The notes under the pieces: generated by a model
What the model saw: the letters and a program-made list of their open reading frames with translations, nothing else
What the model was told of the DNA's origin: nothing
Databases searched by the model: none
Part shown: piece after piece, positions 26,558 to 33,882 of the stretch
How positions within the stretch are numbered: position 1 is the stretch's first letter
Layout of the letters: the number at the start of each line of letters is the position of its first letter
From: Caballeronia insecticola
Lineage (GTDB): Bacteria; Pseudomonadota; Gammaproteobacteria; Burkholderiales; Burkholderiaceae
Direction of reading: 5' to 3'
Assembly (NCBI RefSeq): GCF_000402035.1
Contig: NC_021294.1
Location: 992,001-1,056,000, forward strand
Length of the DNA stretch: 64,000 bases
Translations under genes and position numbers: made by a program

Positions 26558-27697
26558 ATGTTCATCACGAAACACATGCGCAATGCCGCACGGGGCGCGC
26601 TGGCACTCATGGCCGTCGCCGGGCTCGTCGGCGCGCAATCGGCCTTCGCCGCCGATGCGCTTCCCTACAAGATCACCACGGGCCAGGAGCGCGGCACGTA
26701 TATCCAGATCGGTCAGGATCTGTCGAAGTACGTGGCCGAGCCGGCGGGCATCGAGCTGGAAGTGCTGCCGTCGAAAGGGTCGGCCGAAAACGTGCAGCGC
26801 ATGCGCTACGAACCCGGCGTGAAGTTCGCGCTGGTGCAGTCGGACGTGTATCAGGCGTACATGGACATGGCGACCTCGGGCAACGCGGACGCCGGCAAGA
26901 TCATCAAGCCGCTGCGCCTCATCATGCCGCTCTACGACGAGGAGATTTATTTCGTCACGCGCGCGGATTCGCCGATGAAGTACATCCACGAGATCAAGGG
27001 CAAGAACATCAGCGTCGGGCCGATCGGCAGCGGCACGGCGCAATCGGCGGAAACGCTGTACCGGCTGATGTTCGGCGAGCCGATCGCCGAGACGAACGAG
27101 CAGCATCTCAACAACGAAGATTCGCTCGCGCGGCTGATCGTCGGGAAGATCGATGTCGCGGTGATCGTTGCGGGGCAGCCGGCCAAGCTGTTTCAGGACA
27201 TGAATCCGGAGTTGCTCAAGCAGATCAAGCTGCTGCGTCTCGACGCCAGCGCGCAGGAAACCGCGCGCGCCAAGCAGACCTACTTCCCGGCGACGATCCG
27301 CACGTCGAGCTATCCGAACTGGATTCAGGAAGACACGCCGACGCTCACCGTGAAAGCCTTCCTCGTGACCTACGACTACGGACTGCGCGGCACGGTCGGC
27401 GCGCTGTCGAAGTTCGCCGATTCGCTCTGCGCAAACTTCGACACCTTGCAGGCCAACGGGCATCCGAAGTGGAAGCAGGTGCACCTCGAACTGCCGCCGC
27501 TCACGCGCGGCTGGAAATACTATCCGCCGATGGAAAAGCACTTGCGCGCATGCATCGCGCAACGCACGGCGGCCGCGGAGCAATCGCAGAATCCGACGCG
27601 GCAAGTGTCGGCGCGTCAGCAGGAAGCGGCCGCGCAGAAGGTGAAGAAGGCGAGCTGCACGGCGCAGGAAAAACTGCTGTTGCTGTGCGATCAGTAA
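26558..27697 (+). CDS. TAXI-family TRAP transporter solute-binding protein
   Basis: A 379-residue periplasmic binding protein. The signal peptide covers about residues 1-32 (GLVGAQSAFAADAL with AFA cleavage). The TAXI core reads YKITTGQERGTYIQIGQDLSKYV, then VQSDVYQAYMD, then GKNISVGPIGSGTAQSAE, and the body follows the family through about residue 335. The last ~45 residues are Gln/Ala/Lys-rich and end in two Cys, an unusual extension. No TRAP membrane subunits (4TM/12TM) are near, so it is an orphan receptor, possibly serving a distant permease or acting as a sensor. Ribosome-binding site AAGGG, 7 nt before ATG. Confidence 0.85.
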   Translation: MFITKHMRNAARGALALMAVAGLVGAQSAFAADALPYKITTGQERGTYIQIGQDLSKYVAEPAGIELEVLPSKGSAENVQRMRYEPGVKFALVQSDVYQAYMDMATSGNADAGKIIKPLRLIMPLYDEEIYFVTRADSPMKYIHEIKGKNISVGPIGSGTAQSAETLYRLMFGEPIAETNEQHLNNEDSLARLIVGKIDVAVIVAGQPAKLFQDMNPELLKQIKLLRLDASAQETARAKQTYFPATIRTSSYPNWIQEDTPTLTVKAFLVTYDYGLRGTVGALSKFADSLCANFDTLQANGHPKWKQVHLELPPLTRGWKYYPPMEKHLRACIAQRTAAAEQSQNPTRQVSARQQEAAAQKVKKASCTAQEKLLLLCDQ

Positions 27698-27707
27698 TGC
27701 GCCGCGT

Positions 27708-29159
27708 CTAGCGGATGAGCGTCGGCATGAGCGCGGCGAGCCGCGTCATGCCGCGTTCGATGGCGTCGATGCTCGTGCCGCCATAGCCGAGCAACACGCC
27801 CTGATGCGCGGGCGGCCCCGCATGAAAGCCGCGAATGCCGTAGATGCCGACCGACACCGTGCGCGCCGCCGCCACGACCTCTTCCTCACGCAGCGACGCA
27901 TCGAGCCGCGCGACCAGGTGGATGCCGGCCGTCGCGGGCATCGGTTCGAACCACGGCGCGAGATCGCCGGTCAGGCGCGCCAGCAACGCCGCGCGGCGCT
28001 CGGCATAGGTCTTGTGCATGCGCCTGAGATGCTTCGCGTATTCGCCGTCGAGCATGAAGGCGCCGAGCGCCGTCTGCGTGAGCATGCAGCTGTGCCAGTC
28101 GCAGACCTGTTTGGCCGTCCAGAGCGGCTCCGACAGCGTCGCGGGCGGCACCACGTAACCCAGCCGCAAATCGGGAAAGAGCGTCTTCGAGAACGTGCCG
28201 ACATACGCGACGAGTCCCGCGCGATCGAGGCTCTTGAGCGACTCCACCGGCCGTCCTTCGAAGCGGAACTCGCCGTCGTAGTCGTCCTCGACAATCACCG
28301 CGCCGCGCTTGCCCGCCCATTCGAGCAATTCGACGCGCCGGTCGAGGCTCATCGGCATGCCGAGCGGAAACTGATGCGAAGGCGTCACGTAGACGAGCCG
28401 CGTGTTGCGCGGCAACTTCTTCACGACGATGCCCTCGCCATCGACCGGCACCAGTGCGATGCGCGCGCCGAGCGCCGCGAACAGCGCCCGCGCGGGCGGA
28501 TAGCCCGGCTCCTCGACCGCGACGACATCGCCTGGCTGAATCACGACGCGCGCAAGCAGATCGAGCGCCTGCTGCGCGCCCTGCGTCACGAGCACGTCCT
28601 GCCAGTTGCACACGACGGCCCGGCTGTACGCGAGATAACGCGCGATGCCGAGCCGCAGTTCCTGTTCGCCGCCCGGATCGCGATAGCCCGCCATGCCGCC
28701 GTCCGCGCGCGCCTGCGTGCGCAGCGCGTGATTGAGGCAGCGGCGCCACGCATCGTAGGGAAAGATCGTCTTGTCGGTCACGCCGCCTTTGAAATCGCAG
28801 TCGAGCGTTTCATGGCGCGGCGGCATCGGCATGGTCAGGCGCTCGGGCATCTTGCGCCAGATGCCGGTTGCACGGGCGTTGGCCGATGCCGGTTCGGGCC
28901 GCGCGGACGGCAGCCGCGCGAGCCCGTCCGCGACGAAAGTGCCGTCGCCGGCGCGGGTGCGCAGGAAGCCTTCCGCGATGAGCCGCTCGAAGACATCGAG
29001 CGTGGTCTTGCGCGACACGCCGAGCTGCGCGGCGAGATCGCGCGTGGACGGCAAACGCGCGTGAGCGGCGAGCCGTCCTTCGATGATACCGGCGCGCAGT
29101 TGAGCGTAAATCTGGCCGTTCAAATCGCGGCGGCCGTGCAGGGTGATGTGGATATCCAA
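27708..29159 (-). CDS. MocR-type regulator (PdxR/GabR-like)
   Basis: A 483-residue fusion of a GntR winged helix (residues ~10-75: QIYAQLRAGIIEGRL, LPSTRDLAAQLGVSRKTTLDVFERL) with an aminotransferase-like domain. The PLP lysine is in YVGTFSKTLFPDLRLGY, with IVEDDYDGEFR upstream. Such proteins regulate vitamin B6, GABA or amino-acid genes. The nearest divergent gene is missing: on its 5' side lies the 3' end of the winged-helix gene, 73 bp away. It converges on the TAXI gene with a 10-bp gap. Target unknown. Confidence 0.87.
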   Translation of the reverse strand: MDIHITLHGRRDLNGQIYAQLRAGIIEGRLAAHARLPSTRDLAAQLGVSRKTTLDVFERLIAEGFLRTRAGDGTFVADGLARLPSARPEPASANARATGIWRKMPERLTMPMPPRHETLDCDFKGGVTDKTIFPYDAWRRCLNHALRTQARADGGMAGYRDPGGEQELRLGIARYLAYSRAVVCNWQDVLVTQGAQQALDLLARVVIQPGDVVAVEEPGYPPARALFAALGARIALVPVDGEGIVVKKLPRNTRLVYVTPSHQFPLGMPMSLDRRVELLEWAGKRGAVIVEDDYDGEFRFEGRPVESLKSLDRAGLVAYVGTFSKTLFPDLRLGYVVPPATLSEPLWTAKQVCDWHSCMLTQTALGAFMLDGEYAKHLRRMHKTYAERRAALLARLTGDLAPWFEPMPATAGIHLVARLDASLREEEVVAAARTVSVGIYGIRGFHAGPPAHQGVLLGYGGTSIDAIERGMTRLAALMPTLIR

Positions 29160-29232
29160 GGCGTCAGGCTCGATCGAAGGCGTCGAGTGGTTACCTTAAC
29201 ATGACCGCTTTGACCGATCACGGGCAACCAGT

Positions 29233-29493
29233 TCACGCCGATCCGAACACCGCCTCGCACAGCGTCACGCCCTGCTCGGTGAGCCACGCGCTTCCCGTCC
29301 CTTCCTCGCTGATTTGCACTTCGACGAGCCCCGCGTCCTCAAGCCCGGTCAACTGCCGTCGCAGCGTGCTCATCGGCAAGTCGGCCTGCTTGGCGAGCTT
29401 CGCCAGCGACCACGCGCGCCCCGGCGTCTCGCCGCGCGCCCGCCAGAGTTGCGCCAGCACGGCGACGAGCGCCGGATCGATGTCATCGCTCAT
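29233..29493 (-). CDS. Small winged-helix DNA-binding protein
   Basis: An 86-residue protein almost wholly made of a winged helix (WSLAKLAKQADLPMSTLRRQLTGLEDAGLVEV, then EEGTGSAWLTEQGV). It resembles a minimal MarR/ArsR-like regulator. Its ATG overlaps the stop of the upstream MocR gene (ATGA) and it has its own AAGGAG site, so the two are co-translated and may act together. It has no apparent ligand domain. Confidence 0.8.
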   Translation of the reverse strand: MSDDIDPALVAVLAQLWRARGETPGRAWSLAKLAKQADLPMSTLRRQLTGLEDAGLVEVQISEEGTGSAWLTEQGVTLCEAVFGSA

Positions 29494-30944
29494 GTGCGTT
29501 CTCCTTTCTCTTTCTGCGCCCGCGCGCCGATCTCGGCGGCGAGTTCGCCGAGCCGCTGCACCGCCGCCTCGCTCGCGGGCGTCCACGGATAACTGTAGTT
29601 GAGGCGAATGTAATGGCTGAAGACGTTGCGCGTCGAGAACATGTAGCCCGGCCCGATGGTAATGCCGCATTCGAGCGCGGCACGATACAGCCGCATCGAA
29701 TCGACGCCCGGCGGCAGTTCCACCCACAGCACGTAGCCGCCCTGCGGCGCCGAAATGCGCGTGCCCGCCGGAAAGAAGCGCTCGACCATCGCGCTCATGA
29801 TGCGCGCCTGCTGCCGGTACAGCTTGCGCACGCGCCGCAAATGCCGGTCGTAGCCGTCCTGCCGCAGATAATCGGCGATGGCGATCTGCGGCACGGACGG
29901 CGTCGTCAGCGTGTTGAGGAACTTGAGCTTCTCGACCTGCGCCCGATAGCGCCCCGGCATCGCCCAGCCGATGCGGTACGACGCCGTCAGACTCTTCGAG
30001 AACGACGCGCAATGCAGCACGAGCCCTTTGGTGTCGAAGTTCTTGAGCGTCGACGGGCGCGCGTCGCCGTAATACAACTCGTGATAGACATCGTTCTCGA
30101 TTACCGGAATGTCGTGCGCGCCGAGCAATTCGACAAGTTGCCGCTTGCGTTCGTCCGGCATCTGAAAGCCGAGCGGATTCTGGAAGTTCGGCATCACCAT
30201 GCACGCGGCGATCGTCCTGCTCGCGATGACCTGCGCCAAGGCGTCGATGTCGATGCCGTCGACGGGATGCGTCGGCACTTCGATCGCGCGCATGCCGAGA
30301 CGCTCGATCGCGTGGAGCATCGCGTAATACGTCGGCGATTCGACGGCCACCGTGTCGCCCGGTTTCGCGACCGCCTGCAGGCTCAGGTTGATCGCCTCGG
30401 TCGCGCCGACGGTGATCACGATCTCCTCCGGATCCACCGCCACGCCGTTCTCCGCATAACGCCGCGCGATCTGGCGGATTAGTTCGGGATTGCCCGGCGG
30501 CAGATCGTCGATGAGATTCCAGCTTGCACGCCGCCGCGCGATGGCGTTCGCATACTGGTTGATGCGCCGCCACGGGAACAGTTCGGGATCGGGATACGGC
30601 GAGCCGAACGGCACGGCGTCGTGCGCGCGGATGCTGCGCAAGGTCGAGAGCACGAGCCCGCTCACATCGACTTCCGACGCCACCGCGATGGCCCGCCGCG
30701 CGCGCTTCGGCTCGGCCTGTACGACGCCCGCGCGCGGCTGTGCGCGCACGAAGTAGCCGGACTGCGGACGCGTTTCCAGAATGCCGCGGCTTTCCAGCAC
30801 CGCATACGCGTGCAGCACCGTTTTGATGCTCACGCCGTATCGCTGGCTCGCCTGCCGCACGGACGCGACGCGCTCGCCCGGCGCGAATACCCCACGGCGC
30901 ACGGCTTCCTCGATTTCATCGGCGAACTTTTCGTAGAGCTTCAA
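29490..30944 (-). CDS. MocR-type regulator upstream of the winged-helix gene
   Basis: A 484-residue GntR-aminotransferase fusion. The N-terminal winged helix reads MKLYEKFADEIEEAVRRG, then VASVRQASQRYGVSIKTVLHAY. The PLP lysine is in HCASFSKSLTASYRIGWAMPG. It is divergent from the YdeP-like molybdoenzyme gene with a 150-bp gap that contains a perfect palindrome, and is followed without a gap by the small winged-helix gene. This makes the molybdoenzyme its likely target. It is the third MocR protein in the window and closer in sequence to the first than to the second. Confidence 0.88.
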   Translation of the reverse strand: MKLYEKFADEIEEAVRRGVFAPGERVASVRQASQRYGVSIKTVLHAYAVLESRGILETRPQSGYFVRAQPRAGVVQAEPKRARRAIAVASEVDVSGLVLSTLRSIRAHDAVPFGSPYPDPELFPWRRINQYANAIARRRASWNLIDDLPPGNPELIRQIARRYAENGVAVDPEEIVITVGATEAINLSLQAVAKPGDTVAVESPTYYAMLHAIERLGMRAIEVPTHPVDGIDIDALAQVIASRTIAACMVMPNFQNPLGFQMPDERKRQLVELLGAHDIPVIENDVYHELYYGDARPSTLKNFDTKGLVLHCASFSKSLTASYRIGWAMPGRYRAQVEKLKFLNTLTTPSVPQIAIADYLRQDGYDRHLRRVRKLYRQQARIMSAMVERFFPAGTRISAPQGGYVLWVELPPGVDSMRLYRAALECGITIGPGYMFSTRNVFSHYIRLNYSYPWTPASEAAVQRLGELAAEIGARAQKEKGERT

Positions 30945-31046
30945 CGCGCGCTTTCCTTTGTGCCGGATGTGGATCGCAGTCTAGGGCAAAACGTCGCAAC
31001 TGTATCCCTCTTATTTCGCATTTTCTGTGCGCCGCGTGCGTTTCGG

Positions 31047-31064
31047 GACACAGTACGCTGTGTC
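31047..31064 (+). promoter_or_regulatory. Palindrome between MocR and the YdeP-like gene
   Basis: GACACAG-TACG-CTGTGTC, perfect 7-bp arms, centred 39 bp before the molybdoenzyme start and about 110 bp before the MocR start. It is the best operator candidate in this divergent region. Confidence 0.5.
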
Positions 31065-31094
31065 TCATCACACGCTTGAGCAGAAACCGCCGCC

Positions 31095-33407
31095 ATGAAG
31101 AAGCCCGAACCGCGCATCGAACCGTACACGCATCCCGCCGCCGGATGGGGCGCGCTGAAGCAGGTCGCCATCAATCTCGTCAAGGAGAAAGTGGCGGGCG
31201 GGAATTACCGGACACTCTTCAAGCAGAATCAGCCCGACGGCTTCGATTGCCCCGGCTGCGCATGGCCGGACCGCGAGCACGGCTCGACCTTCGAGTTCTG
31301 CGAAAACGGCGTGAAGGCCGTCGCCGCCGAAGCGACCAGCAAGCGCGTCACGCCTGCGTTCTTCGAAGCGCATACCGTGACGTCGCTGATGGCGCAGACG
31401 GACTACGAACTGGAGCAGCACGGCCGCCTGACCGACCCGCTCGTCTATGACGCCGCGCGCGACCGCTACGTGCCAATCGCCTGGGACGCTGCGTTCGAGC
31501 TGATCGCCGCGCATCTGAATAAGCTCGACAATCCGGACCGCGCCGCGTTCTACACGTCGGGACGTGCGAGCAACGAAGCCGCGTTCCTGTACCAGTTGTT
31601 CGTGCGCATGTACGGCACCAACAATTTTCCCGACTGCTCGAACATGTGCCACGAAGCGACGAGCCGCGGCTTGCCGCATACGGTCGGCATCGGCAAGGGA
31701 ACCGTCACGCTCGACGACTTCGAACACGCCGACACGATCCTGCTGTTCGGCCAGAATCCGGCGACGAACCACCCGCGCATGCTCGGCGAACTGCGCGATT
31801 GCGCGAAGCGCGGCGCGACCATCGTCTCGATCAATCCGTTGAAGGAACGCGGGCTCGAACGCTTTGCGAGCCCGCAGCACACGCTCGACATGCTTTCGCC
31901 GAAAGGCGTGAAAATCAGTTCGGTGTTTATCCGCCCGAAAGTGGGCGGCGATTTCGCGTTGCTCAAGGGCGTTGCCAAGCGCGTGATCGAACTCGACGAC
32001 GAAGCCCGCGCCAACGGTGGCGAGCGCGTGCTCGATGTCGAATTCATCGCGCAGCATACGATCGATTTCGACGCCTTCGCCGACGACCTGCGCGCCGAAA
32101 GCTGGGACGCGATCGTCGAAGAATCCGGCGTGCCGATCGACGACGTGCTCAAACTCGCCGACATCTACGCGCGAGGCCGCGCCGTGATCTCGACGTGGGG
32201 CATGGGTCTCACGCAGCACAAGAACTCCGTGCCGACCATCCAGTTGCTGTCGAACCTGATGATGATGCGCGGCAATATCGGCCGGCGCGGCGCGGGTCTG
32301 TGCCCGGTGCGCGGACACTCGAACGTGCAGGGCGACCGCACGGTGGGCATCGAGGAAAAGCCGACGCCCGAGTTTCTCGACCGTCTTGGCGCCGCGTACG
32401 ATTTCGAGCCGCCGCGCGAGCACGGCTACGACGTCGTCGAAACCATTCACGCGATGCTCGAAGGCAAGGTGAAGGTGTTTATCGGGCTGGGCGGGAATTT
32501 TTCGATCGCGACGCCCGACACGCCGCGCACCTGGGACGCGATGCGCTCGTGCGATCTCACCGTGCATATCACGACGAAACTCAACCGCAGCCATCTCGTG
32601 CATGGCCGCGACGCGCTCATTCTGCCAACGCTCGGGCGCACCGAAATCGACATGCAGAACGGCATTTCGCAGGGCGTCTCCGTCGAGGATTCGATGAGCA
32701 TGGTGCACATTTCGTACGGCATGAACAAGCCCGCCTCGCCGAACCTGCTTTCCGAAGTGGCGATCGTTGCGCGCATGGCGCAGGCGACGCTAGGTTCATC
32801 GAAAGTGGACTGGCTCGCGCACGCGAACGATTATTCGCTGATCCGCGACGGCATCGAGAAAGTGCTCGACGGCTTCGAGAACTACAACGAGCGGCTGAAG
32901 CATCCGGGCGGCTTTCATCTCGGCGTGGCGTCGCGCGATCGCGTATGGAAAACGCCGAGCGGCAAGGCGCGCTTCATCGTGCATGAAATCGCGCGCGACA
33001 CGCCAATTCACCGCGCCCGCGCGCTTCACGGCGATCGCCTGATGACGCTCATGACGACGCGTTCGCACGATCAGTACAACACGACCATCTACGGTCTCGA
33101 CGACCGTTATCGCGGCGTGTACGGACAGCGCCACGTGCTGTTCGCGAACCGCGAGGACATTGACATGCTCGGCTTCGAGCCGGGCGATGTGGTGGACATC
33201 ACGAGCGTATGGGACGACGGCGTCGAGCGGCGCGTGAACGGCTTCACGCTGGTCGAATACGACATTCCGCGCGGCTGTCTCGGCGCGTATTACCCGGAGA
33301 CCAATCCGCTCGTGCCGTTGTCGTCAGTGGCGGATGGCGCGGGAACGCCGACATCGAAGTCCATTCCCGTGCTGCTCACGTCCGCCGCTCAGGCCATTGC
33401 GGCGTAG
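31095..33407 (+). CDS. Molybdopterin oxidoreductase of the FdhF/YdeP family
   Basis: A 770-residue formate-dehydrogenase-alpha-like protein, close in length to E. coli YdeP (about 760). Features are DGFDCPGCAWPD near the N terminus, FYTSGRASNEAAFLYQLF, the molybdopterin region NMCHEATSRGLPHTVGIGKG, ILLFGQNPATNHPRM, and the C-terminal guanine-dinucleotide domain TRSHDQYNTTIYG. There is no selenocysteine codon and only part of the N-terminal Fe-S cysteine set. YdeP has been linked to acid resistance in E. coli, but its reaction is not established. Divergent from a MocR gene. No accessory subunits adjacent. Confidence 0.87.
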   Translation: MKKPEPRIEPYTHPAAGWGALKQVAINLVKEKVAGGNYRTLFKQNQPDGFDCPGCAWPDREHGSTFEFCENGVKAVAAEATSKRVTPAFFEAHTVTSLMAQTDYELEQHGRLTDPLVYDAARDRYVPIAWDAAFELIAAHLNKLDNPDRAAFYTSGRASNEAAFLYQLFVRMYGTNNFPDCSNMCHEATSRGLPHTVGIGKGTVTLDDFEHADTILLFGQNPATNHPRMLGELRDCAKRGATIVSINPLKERGLERFASPQHTLDMLSPKGVKISSVFIRPKVGGDFALLKGVAKRVIELDDEARANGGERVLDVEFIAQHTIDFDAFADDLRAESWDAIVEESGVPIDDVLKLADIYARGRAVISTWGMGLTQHKNSVPTIQLLSNLMMMRGNIGRRGAGLCPVRGHSNVQGDRTVGIEEKPTPEFLDRLGAAYDFEPPREHGYDVVETIHAMLEGKVKVFIGLGGNFSIATPDTPRTWDAMRSCDLTVHITTKLNRSHLVHGRDALILPTLGRTEIDMQNGISQGVSVEDSMSMVHISYGMNKPASPNLLSEVAIVARMAQATLGSSKVDWLAHANDYSLIRDGIEKVLDGFENYNERLKHPGGFHLGVASRDRVWKTPSGKARFIVHEIARDTPIHRARALHGDRLMTLMTTRSHDQYNTTIYGLDDRYRGVYGQRHVLFANREDIDMLGFEPGDVVDITSVWDDGVERRVNGFTLVEYDIPRGCLGAYYPETNPLVPLSSVADGAGTPTSKSIPVLLTSAAQAIAA

Positions 33408-33730
33408 ACGCGGCACGGGGTCACGCGGCTTGCCATGACCTGACGCGACTTCTGCCGGCGGCGAATGCGCCGTTCGAGCGCCGCCGCGCCGCTGTAGCGC
33501 AGATGAACGAACGAGCCGAGCACCGCAAGAATGGCGACCCATGCGATCGAGCCGGCAGCAATGCTCCCGCAATAGTCGCTGAACCACACGCCGCCCAGCA
33601 TGGCCACGGCCATGACCAGCAAGACCAGGGCAAACGGCGGGCAATGTTCGTGTTCGATATGAACGCGCTCCCAGCCACCCATTCGCTGCTGGTAGCCGCT
33701 CACGGAATAAACGCTGATCGCATGATTCAT
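33389..33730 (-). CDS. Small two-helix membrane protein
   Basis: A 113-residue protein beginning MNHAISVYSVSGYQQRMGGW. Two hydrophobic helices (about 34-55, FALVLLVMAVAMLGGVWF, and 62-80, GSIAWVAILAVLGSFVHL) are followed by a basic tail rich in Arg. The ATG is preceded by GGGAGG, four bases away. The last 19 bp overlap the 3' end of the convergent molybdoenzyme gene. No function recognised; the gene is plausible because of its ribosome-binding site and membrane pattern. Confidence 0.6.
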   Translation of the reverse strand: MNHAISVYSVSGYQQRMGGWERVHIEHEHCPPFALVLLVMAVAMLGGVWFSDYCGSIAAGSIAWVAILAVLGSFVHLRYSGAAALERRIRRRQKSRQVMASRVTPCRVYAAMA

Positions 33731-33811
33731 ATGTCCTCCCAACTGTTTTCGTGTTTGCGCTTATGCAAACTTACGCAGTGGAAGCATCCCGCGATATCAG
33801 ACCATTCCGAA

Positions 33812-33836
33812 CAACACACTCGGCGAGTGTCGTTGA
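33812..33836. other. Inverted repeat downstream of the glycosidase gene
   Basis: ACACTC-GGC-GAGTGT with partial extension CAAC/GTTG. It lies about 50 bp after the glycosidase stop in an AT-rich gap of 150 bp. It may be a weak terminator or part of the promoter of the small membrane protein gene. Confidence 0.35.
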
Positions 33837-33882
33837 CTTTCGGCTACAAAGCTGCCTATTGCCAGTCAAATCATCAAAATCA

